64,000 nt of DNA from UBA1783 sp033808805 (GTDB taxonomy: Bacteria > Bacillota_I > Bacilli_A > Erysipelotrichales > Erysipelotrichaceae). Below, in pieces: positions 51,594 through 61,114 of this stretch. Position numbers and translations under genes: made by a program. The number at the start of each line of letters is the position of its first letter. The first letter of the stretch is position 1. Below the pieces are notes generated by a model, which ran no database searches, was not told the DNA's origin, and was given only the letters and a program-made list of their open reading frames with translations. The stretch covers positions 97,995 through 161,994 of the forward strand of contig JAPXMY010000003.1 in assembly GCA_033808805.1 (NCBI GenBank), written 5' to 3'.

Positions 51594-53987
51594 TTAATAT
51601 CCATTCAAATGTGCATCTTTTATAATTGTAGGATAGTCAACAAAACAAATGTTGATGTCAACGTTATTGCTCATTACGCCTTTAACCTTACCCTTTGAAG
51701 TAAATTGCCATATTGTGTAATTATTATTATAAACCTGAGGATAGGTAGTATCCCATTGGGCAATCCAGACATCATATTTAAAGTTGTATCTTTTTATCAT
51801 GGCAGCATAGCTGTACACAGCTGGATAATAACCTGCTTCCCTTATGACATCACAATATGCATTTACTAGCGCATTGAATGTATAGCTATCCAGATATTTC
51901 TGTGAACCTGTTTCTATATCAATAATTATTGGGTATTCAAATTTTTTTCCGGCAATGCATTCCAGCATCCATTTTGCCTCAATTATCGCTTCTTCCACTG
52001 TTGTAGAAACAATATAATGATAGGCGCCAACATCAAGACCAGCTTTTTTTGCTGCTTCATAATTTCTGTCAAAAGTATAATCTTTATAATCCTTATCGTA
52101 GGCAGCTCTTAATAAAACAAAATCTACTCCTTCACTTTTCATCAGTTCAAAATTGTAGGATGTCAAATATAAACCATTCCATTCTGACAAATCTAGCCCA
52201 TAACTGAAAGCATCATATACCTGAATTGGAATAGTTATCGCTGAAGTATAGTTTTCGTTAGAAACAGTTATGTAACATTCTCCACTTTTTTTCGGATAGA
52301 CAGTTCCTGAACTGTCAACTGTAGCGATATTTTCATCCGATGAAGAATATAACAGAATCGAATTATCATCAACGCTACATCTTAATCTGAATTGTTTATT
52401 AACCATAAGTCCAAGTTCATAAAATGGACATGATACTTTTGTTCTACTGACATTCACCGCTACTTTTTTAACTATTCCAGAACCATCATTTGTTTTGACG
52501 GTAATTATAGCTGTTCCATTTCTTTTAGCAATTATCCTGCCATTAGAATTAACTTCCGCAATCTCTGAATCACTTGAATAATAGCTCAAAACCTTATTGG
52601 CAGCATTATCTGGATATATCGCTACATTAAGATTGAATATGCCACCCTTTTTAAGATTAATGACCATACTATTAATCTTAATATCCTGAATAAGTCTTGA
52701 AATACTGGTGTAATAGATAACATCTGTTCCATCACTGGAAATTGTTATCTTGGCAAAACCACTGCCAATAATATCTAAATGACCTGATTCATCAACCATG
52801 ACAACATCTTCATCACTTGAAGTAAAGACAAAATTATTATTTCCAATAAAACAATCATGATCGTTAGGAGACAGAATCACTTCATCATTGACATCAAGAA
52901 GCAAGTATCTGACTTCAGAGGCATTTTCATCATTGACCGTAATATCCAAAATGATGCTGTTTTCACCACTGGCTGTTTTTACTGTTATTTTAACAGCTCC
53001 AATACTATTGGCAGTAAGCATTCCCTCTCCAGTTACGGTTGCTATTTTAGGATCTGAACTGTAGTAACTTATTTCATCAGCCAGAATGTTAGCATCAATT
53101 ATGCTTAATTGTATTGTTTCACCGACTTTTAATGAAGCTGGCATTTCTGCAAAGGTTAAATCGATAAGATCAAAATCCAAGTCGTTTTTTCTAGCATAAT
53201 TAACCGCTTCACTGTTTTCATAAACGATATACCTGTAATCCTTACTTAAACAATTTTCAGCTAAATAAGTTACTGACTGTGGAATTAATACAATTATCTT
53301 CTCATTCTGACCTTGATTGTTATCAAAGGCATGCTTTTTTATTGATTTTAATGAAGCTGGCAAATCAAATGATTTTAAATTATTGTCATTATAAAAACAA
53401 TACTCACCAATGGATTCAACTGTTTTAGAGAATTCTACTATTTCTAAATTCACAAGGTCTCTAAAAGCATTATCAGACAAATATTTGATGTCATCACTGA
53501 TTATCAGTTTAAAAATTGCATTACGGCTATCATTCCAGATTCTATCTTCATTTGATTGAAAATCCACCATAAACCCATCTTGACCATAACTTATCGTTAA
53601 AACATTAATGTTTTTCAATTCAGAAAAACCTTGAGTATTTTTTAAATGGGCAGGAACACTGATTTTATTGATTTTTTCACAGTTTTTAAAAGCATTTTTA
53701 CTGATAGTTATTATAGAATCAGCAATAATAATCTCTTCACTTCCAGTACAGTCAACTGCATTTGAAGCAATGGCCGTTACTGTATAGCCATCAATAGAAA
53801 AAGGTATGGTAATACATTCAGAGGCTGAAAGTTTATTATATTTGACCAGTGTGATTGTTTCATCATCATTAATCTTATATTCAAACTTTCCTGAAGTTAT
53901 ATATTTAGTTCCTATATGCTTAATACTAAAGAAAGCCATCCCAGCAATCAGTATTAAAACAAATAACAATTTAACTAATTTTTTCAT
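51594..53987 (-). CDS. Surface lysozyme: BspA-type LRR, Ig-like (Big_2) repeats and GH25 domain
   Basis: 797-aa exported modular protein. Signal anchor (about 7-27); BspA/LRR_5-type leucine-rich region (30-265) with repeats of the IADSIITISKNAFKNC pattern; then about four Big_2-like Ig domains (283-590), each with YYSSD or FTSSDEDVV...ATV/IAEV...G pattern; and a C-terminal GH25 muramidase (593-797), with GLDLSEWNG and IIIDIETGS for the catalytic Asp/Glu and AQWDT and WQFTSKG near the end. No sortase motif. It likely sits on the cell surface and hydrolyses peptidoglycan; the LRR/Ig part would bind wall or host ligands. Next to a toxin-antitoxin pair and valS, without cotranscription evidence. 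Confidence 0.88.
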   Translation of the reverse strand: MKKLVKLLFVLILIAGMAFFSIKHIGTKYITSGKFEYKINDDETITLVKYNKLSASECITIPFSIDGYTVTAIASNAVDCTGSEEIIIADSIITISKNAFKNCEKINKISVPAHLKNTQGFSELKNINVLTISYGQDGFMVDFQSNEDRIWNDSRNAIFKLIISDDIKYLSDNAFRDLVNLEIVEFSKTVESIGEYCFYNDNNLKSFDLPASLKSIKKHAFDNNQGQNEKIIVLIPQSVTYLAENCLSKDYRYIVYENSEAVNYARKNDLDFDLIDLTFAEMPASLKVGETIQLSIIDANILADEISYYSSDPKIATVTGEGMLTANSIGAVKITVKTASGENSIILDITVNDENASEVRYLLLDVNDEVILSPNDHDCFIGNNNFVFTSSDEDVVMVDESGHLDIIGSGFAKITISSDGTDVIYYTSISRLIQDIKINSMVINLKKGGIFNLNVAIYPDNAANKVLSYYSSDSEIAEVNSNGRIIAKRNGTAIITVKTNDGSGIVKKVAVNVSRTKVSCPFYELGLMVNKQFRLRCSVDDNSILLYSSSDENIATVDSSGTVYPKKSGECYITVSNENYTSAITIPIQVYDAFSYGLDLSEWNGLYLTSYNFELMKSEGVDFVLLRAAYDKDYKDYTFDRNYEAAKKAGLDVGAYHYIVSTTVEEAIIEAKWMLECIAGKKFEYPIIIDIETGSQKYLDSYTFNALVNAYCDVIREAGYYPAVYSYAAMIKRYNFKYDVWIAQWDTTYPQVYNNNYTIWQFTSKGKVKGVMSNNVDINICFVDYPTIIKDAHLNGY

Positions 53988-54005
53988 ATCATACCTTCTA
54001 CAATC

Positions 54006-56609
54006 TTATAACTTAGTATAAACTTCTTCTAACTGTTTGACAATAATATCATATTGCGAAAGGTAGTTAGAAAGCTTATCTTTTTCCATTTGGACTTTTT
54101 CTTCTGAAGCTTTTTTAATAAAGTTTTCATTTCCCAACATTCTATTTGAACGATTTATTTCATTTTCCAGCCTTGTTTTTTCTTTCTTCAGTCTTTCTAC
54201 TTCAGCTTCATAATCAACAATCTGAGCTGCATCAACGGCTAATTTACCAGTACTAAGAGGAATAATAATTAAGTCTTTACCCTGACTGTTGTTCCAATTT
54301 ACTTTACATAACTTATATAACATATTACTGATTTCTGTATCTACTTCAATCAGTCTGTCATTTTCATCATATAAGGTAATATCAAACTCTAAAGCTGGTT
54401 TCACATTGTAGTCTACTCTTAAGGCTCTTACCGCAGTAACAATAGAAATCATTGTTTCTACTTCCTCATTTTTGAAAGTTGCGATTTTTCTAACTGTTGG
54501 CCAAGAAGCTATACAGATAGATTCACTTTCATGTGGTAAAGCTAAATATATTCTTTCGGTAACAAAAGGCATAAATGGATGCAAAAGTTTCAATATATCA
54601 ATTAAAACAACTAATAGTGTTGATTTAGTAGCTTTGACAACCTTTAAATCATCAGAATTCAATGTTGATTTTGAAAACTCGATATACCAGTTACAGAAAT
54701 CATTCCAGATAAAGTTATATAGCTCATTTCCTACCTGGGCAAATTCATATTTTTCCATATTCCTATTGACAGATTTGATTGTCTTATTTAACTTCTCTAT
54801 TATCCATCGATCAATATTATTTAAGTTTGATAAATCGATATCTTCTAATGACAGGCCTTCTACATTCATTAATACAAACTTGCTGGCATTCCAGATTTTA
54901 TTAATAAAGTTCCAACTGGCTTCAACTTTAGTATCAGAATATCTTAAATCAGCTCCAGGAGTTGAATTGGTAGTTAAGAAAAATCTTAAGGCATCACTGC
55001 CATACTTTACTTTAACATCTTCAGGATCTACACCATTACCAAGCGATTTAGACATCTTTCTACCTAATTCATCTCTGATCAGACCGTGAATCAAAACATC
55101 TCTAAATGGTCTGTCATTGGTCAGATAACGCGCCTGGAAAGCCATTCTAGCCACCCAGAAGAAGATAATATCATATCCAGTAACCAGACAGTCAGTAGGA
55201 TAGAAACGTCTGTAGTCTTCGGTATTATCAGGCCAGCCTAAAGTTGAAAATGGCCACAGGGCGCTGGAAAACCAGGTATCTAAAACGTCTTCATCCTGAA
55301 TATAGTTTTCTTTATCTACTGGATCGTTCATTTCACAATATATTTCTCCAGTTTTTTTATGATACCAGACAGGAATACGATGACCCCACCACAACTGTCT
55401 GGAAATACACCAGTCTTCAATATTTTCCAGCCATTGGATAAAGGTCTTTTCAAATCTTTCTGGATAAAAATTGATTTTAGCTTCTTTATCTTCCTGATAT
55501 TTCAAGACTTCTTGCGCTAGTGGTTTCATATCGACAAACCATTGTTTTGACAGGTATGGTTCGACAATGACATCGGTTCTTTCTGAATAGCCAACATTAT
55601 GTTCAATCTCTTCAATTTCTTTCAGATTTCCTTCCGCTTTGATTCTTTCAACTAATTTTTTACGACAATCATATCTATCTAACCCATCATATTCACCAGC
55701 CAGAGCATTCATTGTAGCATCAGGGTTGATACAGACAGGTTTTTCAAAACCATATTTTTCACCAATAATAAAGTCATTTGGATCATGAGCTGGCGTACAT
55801 TTCATAACACCTGTACCAAATTCCATATCGATGTAACTGTCAGTAATTATTGGCAGCGGTTCTTTATTTGCTGGATTTATTGCATGCATTCCAACAATAC
55901 CCTTATATCTTTCATCATCTGGATGAACAACGATACAGACATCTGCAAACATTGTCTCCGGTCTGGTTGTCGCAATGGCAATTTTTTGCCCTGTTTCTAC
56001 TACTTCATAGTAAAAGTGATACATAAATGCTTTAGTCGGTTTATAAATAACTTCAATATTACTTAACGCTGTTAATGCCTGGGGATCCCAGTTGATAATT
56101 CGTTCTCCCTGATAAATGAGACCTTCCTTATACAGGGTAACAAATGATTTTCTCACCGCTCTGCTTAAACCTTCATCCAGGGTAAATCTTTCTCTTGAAT
56201 AGTCTAAGCCCAAGCCCATTGAAGCCCATTGATTACGAATATGACCCGCATACTCTTCTTTCCAATTCCAGGCTTGTTCTAAAAACTTTTCTCTGCCTAT
56301 ATCATAACGAGAAATTCCCTGCTGTTTCAGTCTTTCATCAACCTTGGCCTGAGTGGCAATACCGGCATGGTCCATTCCTGATAAATATAATGTATCAAAG
56401 CCACACATTCTTTTATATCTGGTAATAATATCCTGTAATGTATTATCCCAGGAATGTCCCAAATGCAGTTTACCAGTTACATTTGGTGGAGGAATAACGA
56501 CACAGTAAGGTTTTTTGCTTAAATCTCCAGCTGTAAAATATCCCTTTTTCAACCAATCATCATACAACTCTTTTTCTACTTCCATGTGGTCATATTTATT
56601 TTCTAACAT
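54006..56609 (-). CDS. valS: Valyl-tRNA synthetase
   Basis: Class I synthetase charging tRNA-Val, 867 aa. HIGH-type motif PPPNVTGKLHLGHSWDN, the KMSKS loop GRKMSKSLGNGVDP, an editing (CP1) domain with TTRPETMFADV and the C-terminal coiled-coil arm. I use the ATG at 56609 (GGAGG at 8 nt) rather than a TTG at 56615. Expression is controlled by a T-box leader immediately upstream. Confidence 0.97.
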   Translation of the reverse strand: MLENKYDHMEVEKELYDDWLKKGYFTAGDLSKKPYCVVIPPPNVTGKLHLGHSWDNTLQDIITRYKRMCGFDTLYLSGMDHAGIATQAKVDERLKQQGISRYDIGREKFLEQAWNWKEEYAGHIRNQWASMGLGLDYSRERFTLDEGLSRAVRKSFVTLYKEGLIYQGERIINWDPQALTALSNIEVIYKPTKAFMYHFYYEVVETGQKIAIATTRPETMFADVCIVVHPDDERYKGIVGMHAINPANKEPLPIITDSYIDMEFGTGVMKCTPAHDPNDFIIGEKYGFEKPVCINPDATMNALAGEYDGLDRYDCRKKLVERIKAEGNLKEIEEIEHNVGYSERTDVIVEPYLSKQWFVDMKPLAQEVLKYQEDKEAKINFYPERFEKTFIQWLENIEDWCISRQLWWGHRIPVWYHKKTGEIYCEMNDPVDKENYIQDEDVLDTWFSSALWPFSTLGWPDNTEDYRRFYPTDCLVTGYDIIFFWVARMAFQARYLTNDRPFRDVLIHGLIRDELGRKMSKSLGNGVDPEDVKVKYGSDALRFFLTTNSTPGADLRYSDTKVEASWNFINKIWNASKFVLMNVEGLSLEDIDLSNLNNIDRWIIEKLNKTIKSVNRNMEKYEFAQVGNELYNFIWNDFCNWYIEFSKSTLNSDDLKVVKATKSTLLVVLIDILKLLHPFMPFVTERIYLALPHESESICIASWPTVRKIATFKNEEVETMISIVTAVRALRVDYNVKPALEFDITLYDENDRLIEVDTEISNMLYKLCKVNWNNSQGKDLIIIPLSTGKLAVDAAQIVDYEAEVERLKKEKTRLENEINRSNRMLGNENFIKKASEEKVQMEKDKLSNYLSQYDIIVKQLEEVYTKL

Positions 56610-56631
56610 ACTCAATTCCTCCTAAAATAAA

Positions 56632-56827
56632 AAGCGTCAACAAAGGACGCTTAACGTGGTACCACCTTATTTACTTCTCAAATGCTTTAACGCAGCCATA
56701 CGGAATCAACTACTTATTTTCATCAATTCTGCTCCAAGTCGACCTTCATCTGCCTTCTTTATACTTTCTCACCAAACAAGTACTCTCTACAAAATCTGAT
56801 ACAGATTACTCCTACTTTTCTTCGCTA
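56632..56827 (-). promoter_or_regulatory. T-box leader of valS
   Basis: The T-box sequence AAGGTGGTACCACG (56655-56668, minus strand) is followed by the terminator stem AAGCGTC/GACGCTT (56632-56652) and a TTTATTTT run. The upstream part has GTAGAGAGTACTTGTTTGG, GGTGAGAAAG and AGATGAAGGTCGACTTGGAGC segments typical of stem I; GTC there may be the Val specifier, but I did not fold the RNA. Uncharged tRNA-Val would favour the antiterminator and raise valS expression. Confidence 0.88.
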
Positions 56828-56833
56828 TTTACG

Positions 56834-56862
56834 ATTATAAAAGAAAACTACAATAAAATCAA
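56834..56862 (-). promoter_or_regulatory. valS T-box promoter
   Basis: Minus-strand TTGATT (56857-56862), 17 nt, TATAAT (56834-56839). Transcript start near 56827, just before stem I. Confidence 0.65.
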
Positions 56863-56867
56863 GATTA

Positions 56868-56876
56868 TGTTAAAAT
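56868..56876 (+). promoter_or_regulatory. Candidate promoter of CPBP gene
   Basis: Extended -10 TGTTAAAAT, 21 nt before the ATG at 56898. It lies next to the -35 of the divergent valS promoter. No -35 recognised. Confidence 0.4.
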
Positions 56877-56897
56877 AACTGAGGAAAGGATTCGTTT

Positions 56898-57557
56898 ATG
56901 AAAAAGAATCAGTTTATATATCTATCAGTTATTATCGCAGTGAGTTTAATGAGCTATGTTGATGCTGTTGTTTTACCAGGTTATTTAATCAGAAGTATTA
57001 TAAAGATTTTCTTATTCTGTGGAACAGTTTTTTTATATTCATATCTTTATAAGGATAATATTTTAAAAGATATCAATTTTAATCTGACATCTTTAAAAAA
57101 AGTTTTACCTCTGGCTATAGGTGTTTACATTTTAATAATTTCTGCTTATTTTATTTTTAGAAATTTTTTTGATTTTTCACATGTTAAAGAAGCATTACTA
57201 AATTCCACCGGTGTTGGTAAAGATAATTTCATTTTCGTTTCTTTATATGTAGCACTGATCAATTCTTTTTTAGAAGAATTCTTTTTCCGTGGTTATTGTT
57301 TTTTACATTTAAAAAATCTCGTTGGCAGAAAGTCAGCCTATCTCTTTTCAAGTTTGATGTTTGCTATATATCACTGCAGCATGATGATTGGCTGGTTTAA
57401 TATTTTTCTTTATCTTTTGTTAATTATTTCCTTATTTGTCTCTGGACTGATATTTAATTATCTTAACGAAAGATATGATTCCCTTTTAGCCAGTTGGTTT
57501 TTCCATATGTTTGCCAACTTTTCTATTAACACTGTTGGTATAATACTTTTGCTTTAA
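56898..57557 (+). CDS. CPBP family intramembrane metalloprotease
   Basis: 219-aa membrane protein with about six spans of the CaaX protease/bacteriocin-processing (CPBP/Abi) family. The catalytic motif is LEEFFFRGYCF (EExxxR), with AIYHCSM and SWFFHMFANF providing the His-containing motifs 2 and 3. Family members cleave prenylated proteins or process and resist bacteriocins, and some take part in signalling; the substrate here is unknown. AGGAAAGGAT precedes the ATG. Downstream 57558-57709 holds only AT-rich sequence and a 6-bp hairpin (57631-57646). Confidence 0.85.
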   Translation: MKKNQFIYLSVIIAVSLMSYVDAVVLPGYLIRSIIKIFLFCGTVFLYSYLYKDNILKDINFNLTSLKKVLPLAIGVYILIISAYFIFRNFFDFSHVKEALLNSTGVGKDNFIFVSLYVALINSFLEEFFFRGYCFLHLKNLVGRKSAYLFSSLMFAIYHCSMMIGWFNIFLYLLLIISLFVSGLIFNYLNERYDSLLASWFFHMFANFSINTVGIILLL

Positions 57558-57709
57558 AATATAAAAAGCATTTTCAAACTGATAACCATCCATTTTCTTA
57601 AACCAATGTAATTAAACAGAAAACTTTAAAACTGTTGCTAAACAGTCTGAACATGCCTCAAAAAACAAATTATCATATAATTTTTATTTTCAACAACTTC
57701 AAAACTGTT

Positions 57710-57958
57710 TTATTGTTTGCCACATGATATGATATATTTTTTGTTAATTACTACTCTACTTAGATTTTCTTTATATTGATTCATATTTCCACCAAAAAAA
57801 CCTTTCTGAATATTAAGTATTAAGTAGCTGATATCAACATCAGACATCAGAATACTGTCATCATACTCTTCTAGCAATAAACCAGTATATTCTAATAGAT
57901 TGTCACCCCTTGAAGATATGATTACTGTAACTCTTTCTCCTTTAAATTCTTTAAACAT
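57710..57958 (-). CDS. Small hypothetical protein, possible Sm-like barrel
   Basis: 82 aa, unrecognised. The first half, FKGERVTVIISSRGDNLLEYTGLLLEEYDDSILMSDVDI, has the strand pattern of a small Sm-like or PRC-type beta-barrel; the second half is a short helix and strand. GAGGAG lies 8 nt before the ATG and the gene is divergent from the TetR regulator, so it may be regulated by it. No signal peptide. Confidence 0.55.
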   Translation of the reverse strand: MFKEFKGERVTVIISSRGDNLLEYTGLLLEEYDDSILMSDVDISYLILNIQKGFFGGNMNQYKENLSRVVINKKYIISCGKQ

Positions 57959-58025
57959 GTTAATACTCCTCTCTATATTCTAAATGTTCTTTACTTCTGA
58001 ATTATATCATATAAAATTTCAATAG

Positions 58026-58042
58026 ATAAAACATCGTTTTAT
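58026..58042. promoter_or_regulatory. Palindrome, candidate TetR operator
   Basis: ATAAAAC-ATC-GTTTTAT, 7-bp arms, between the divergent 57710-57958 gene and the TetR gene. Placement and size fit a TetR operator; no direct evidence. Confidence 0.4.
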
Positions 58043-58113
58043 GGTGGTGTATTTCTAACATCACAAAATTTTATGATACAATTGATTTGTAATTTAAAAG
58101 AGGTAGTAAGTAA

Positions 58114-58665
58114 ATGTATCATATTACAGACAATAAAAGAAGAATTGAATCAGCTGAGTTATTATCAGATGCCTTATTTAAAATTTTAGAGCATAAACCT
58201 TATGAAGAGATAACTATCACTGATCTGCAAAAAAGCAGTTCTATTTTCAGAAGTACTTTTTATCGCTTGTTCGATAATATCGACGATATCTTTCATTATC
58301 AGTTAGATATGATATTTTCAACACTCAAGGAAGAATTAATGCATATCGACCATAAAGACTTATTGGATTTTCTAATTGATAAATGCTTTAAATATCAAAA
58401 TCTCTTTATTAAAATCATTCAGGCTAGAAAATATTCGATTATAGTTGAATGTTTTGAAAAACATCAAAGTGAATTGTTGGCTGAAAAATCATTTGAAACC
58501 GAAGAAGATTATATTGATGCCAAATATGGACTTTCTGTACTTGGCTGTATAATCATAGGCACTTTAAATGTCTGGCATAAATCTGGTCAAAAAGAAACAA
58601 TTAAGCAGCTGCATCAAAGAATAGTCAGTATTACCAGTGACTTGAATGATTTATTTAATCATTAA
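58114..58665 (+). CDS. TetR/AcrR family transcriptional regulator
   Basis: 183-aa regulator. The N-terminal helix-turn-helix domain reads ALFKILEHKPYEEITITDLQKSSSIFRSTFYRLFDNIDDIF (about 20-60), and the C-terminal ligand-binding part is helical (ends STTSDLNDLF-like). The ligand is unknown. AGAGGT precedes the ATG. A 17-bp palindrome upstream may be its operator. Single-gene unit with a good terminator. Confidence 0.88.
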   Translation: MYHITDNKRRIESAELLSDALFKILEHKPYEEITITDLQKSSSIFRSTFYRLFDNIDDIFHYQLDMIFSTLKEELMHIDHKDLLDFLIDKCFKYQNLFIKIIQARKYSIIVECFEKHQSELLAEKSFETEEDYIDAKYGLSVLGCIIIGTLNVWHKSGQKETIKQLHQRIVSITSDLNDLFNH

Positions 58666-58684
58666 AATAATTATAAATTTCATT

Positions 58685-58706
58685 AAACCTCTTAAAAGAG
58701 GTTTTT
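58685..58706 (+). terminator. Terminator after TetR gene
   Basis: AAACCTCTT (58685-58693), AA loop, AAGAGGTTT (58696-58704), followed by TT. Confidence 0.8.
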
Positions 58707-58725
58707 ATAAAAACCTAAATCTATT

Positions 58726-58756
58726 AAAAAAGAACAAGGTCTTAATCCTTGTTCTT
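58726..58756 (-). terminator. Terminator after lon
   Basis: AAGAACAAGG (58730-58739) and CCTTGTTCTT (58747-58756) form a perfect 10-bp stem followed by TTTT on the minus strand. It starts at the lon stop codon. Confidence 0.85.
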
Positions 58757-61082
58757 AAGCATTAATCGTATGTTTTAGGACATCTTCCATAGTTTTAACT
58801 GGTATGAAATTTATCTTTTCTTTAACAACATCATCAATCTCATCTAAATCCTTCAAGTTATTTTCCGGAAGAATAATATTGTGGATATTGCTTCTGTAGG
58901 CAGCCATTGTTTTCTCTCGTAAACCACCTATCGGTAAGACATTACCTCTCAGTGTCATTTCACCAGTCATGGCCACATCGTTACTGACAGGTTTATTGGT
59001 CAGAGATGAAATAATAGCTGTTGTCAGCGTAATACCAGCTGAAGGACCATCTTTCGGTACTGCTCCTTCAGGCACGTGAATCTGCATATCGTTTTTCTCA
59101 AAGAAATCTTTTTCGATACCCAGTTTATCAGCATTGGCCTTGACATAGCCATAGGCAATAGTAGCACTTTCCTTCATTACCTCACCAAGATTGCCAGTAA
59201 CAACTAAATTACCTTTTCCATGATATGAAGTAACTTCAATTGGCAGAATATCACCACCAAATTGAGTATATGCCAAACCGGTAGCAATTCCAACCTGAGA
59301 TCTGGCTTCTTTTTTACCGTACTCATAGATTTCTTTTCCTAACCAGGTATTGACAATTTTCTTTGAAATTTTAACAGATTTTCTTTCACCTTTAGAAATT
59401 GAAAGTACAGCTTTTCTACATAATGAAGCAATGCTTCTTTCTAACTGTCTTACACCAGCTTCTCTAGTATAGAATCTGATCAGATATAGAATTTCATCTT
59501 TTCCAAGTTTAAATTGCGTTTTTGTCAAACTGTTGGCTTCCATCTGCTTAGGTATCAGATGATCCTTGGCAATATGATATTTCTCTTCTTCAGTATAGGA
59601 AGCCATTTCAATTATTTCCAATCTATCTCTTAATGCTGGAGGAATTGTGGAAATATTGTTGGCAGTTGCGATAAACATGACCTTGCTTAAATCATATGGC
59701 TCTTCTAAATAGTTATCTGAAAACATCGTGTTCTGCTCAGGGTCTAGAACTTCCAGCATAGCACTGGCAGGGTCTCCCTTATAATCCATTCCCATCTTAT
59801 CAAGCTCATCAATCAGGAAAACCGGATTGATTGTTCCTGCTCTTTTCATACCCTGAATTATTCTTCCTGGCATTGAACCAAGATAGGTTCTTCTATGTCC
59901 TCTGATTTCAGCTTCATCTCTGATTCCACCTAAAGACATTTTAACAAACTCTCTATTGAGTGCTCTGGCAATTGACTTACCTAGGGAAGTCTTACCTACT
60001 CCTGGTGGACCATATAAACATAGAATTGGTGCTTTCAAGCTGCCGGTCATATTTTTAACCGCGATATATTCTAAAATTCTTTCTTTAACCTTTTTTATAC
60101 CATAGTGGTCTTCATCTAAAATTCTGGCAATGTCGTTTATATCATCATTATCTTCGCTTTCCTGCCAGAATGGCACCTTTTGAAGCCAATCCAGATAATT
60201 TCTGATAACACTTGCCTCTGATGAGATAGCTGGCATCATTTCATAACGGGCAATTTCTTCAGCAGCCTTATCCTTGATATTTTGTGGATAAGGATTATTG
60301 AGGAAATAATCAAGCAATGAATCTCCATCAGAACCTGAACCAATTCCCTCACCAAGTTCTTCCTTGATAGCCTTAAGTCTTTCTCTTAGATAATACTCTC
60401 TTTGATTTTCATCAATTGATTCCTTAATCTTTTCTGATATTTTGTCATCAATTTCTTTCATCTGCTTGTTAATTTCAAATTGCTTTAAAACTAGCAGCAA
60501 TCTTTCATTAACATCAATCGTTTCCAATATTTCCTGTCTGGCTGCTAAAGACATACCTAAATACTGACCAAACTGATCAGCAACAGCTGAAGCTGGAATA
60601 CCTGAAGCAAACTGTGACATCATTTCCTTTGGAAAAGATTTGATGTTTGTAGCGAATTTTTCAAATTCGTTCATAACTTTCTGTATTAAAACCAATTGCT
60701 GTTGTGCATCAGAGTTGACATCATCTTCAACACTGATATTGGCAATAAATACATTACCATTGAAAGTAATAGTATTAGCTCTTGCTCTGGCTAAACCCTT
60801 GAACTTTATTTTATAGCTTCCTCTATCTCTTCTGACATTTTCAATATGGCATAATGTACCATAGCGATACATATCTTCGGTAGTTGGATTATCAACCATC
60901 ATATCTTTCTGTGAAACAATCCAAAGTAAAGAATCTGAGTTAGTTTGAGCCAGTTTAAAAGCTTTAACACTTATTTCTCTTCCTACATCAATTACTAGTT
61001 CCTGATTAGGAAATATTACGACACCTCTGGTACATATTACTGGATAATCTACATTTTGATAGATATCTGCATAAATACTCAT
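58755..61082 (-). CDS. lon: ATP-dependent protease Lon (LonA)
   Basis: AAA+ protease of the cytosol, degrading misfolded and regulatory proteins. An N-terminal LON substrate-binding domain (1-200), AAA+ module with CLYGPPGVGKTSLGK and VFLIDELDKMG, and the C-terminal peptidase domain with catalytic Ser in PKDGPSAGIT and Lys in GLREKTMAAYR. 775 aa as usual. GGAG lies before the ATG. It follows tig and is presumably within the CIRCE-controlled unit. Confidence 0.98.
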   Translation of the reverse strand: MSIYADIYQNVDYPVICTRGVVIFPNQELVIDVGREISVKAFKLAQTNSDSLLWIVSQKDMMVDNPTTEDMYRYGTLCHIENVRRDRGSYKIKFKGLARARANTITFNGNVFIANISVEDDVNSDAQQQLVLIQKVMNEFEKFATNIKSFPKEMMSQFASGIPASAVADQFGQYLGMSLAARQEILETIDVNERLLLVLKQFEINKQMKEIDDKISEKIKESIDENQREYYLRERLKAIKEELGEGIGSGSDGDSLLDYFLNNPYPQNIKDKAAEEIARYEMMPAISSEASVIRNYLDWLQKVPFWQESEDNDDINDIARILDEDHYGIKKVKERILEYIAVKNMTGSLKAPILCLYGPPGVGKTSLGKSIARALNREFVKMSLGGIRDEAEIRGHRRTYLGSMPGRIIQGMKRAGTINPVFLIDELDKMGMDYKGDPASAMLEVLDPEQNTMFSDNYLEEPYDLSKVMFIATANNISTIPPALRDRLEIIEMASYTEEEKYHIAKDHLIPKQMEANSLTKTQFKLGKDEILYLIRFYTREAGVRQLERSIASLCRKAVLSISKGERKSVKISKKIVNTWLGKEIYEYGKKEARSQVGIATGLAYTQFGGDILPIEVTSYHGKGNLVVTGNLGEVMKESATIAYGYVKANADKLGIEKDFFEKNDMQIHVPEGAVPKDGPSAGITLTTAIISSLTNKPVSNDVAMTGEMTLRGNVLPIGGLREKTMAAYRSNIHNIILPENNLKDLDEIDDVVKEKINFIPVKTMEDVLKHTINA

Positions 61083-61114
61083 AATACACTCCTTTCTGAT
61101 GGAATGTTTATTAA

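Noticed and set aside
54472..55089. 205-codon plus-strand frame
   Set aside because: Lies wholly antisense within valS, which is intact; no ribosome site and no family resemblance.
57631..57646. Hairpin ACTGTT-GCTA-AACAGT after the CPBP gene
   Set aside because: Only 6 bp, AT-rich and without a T-run; not called as a terminator.
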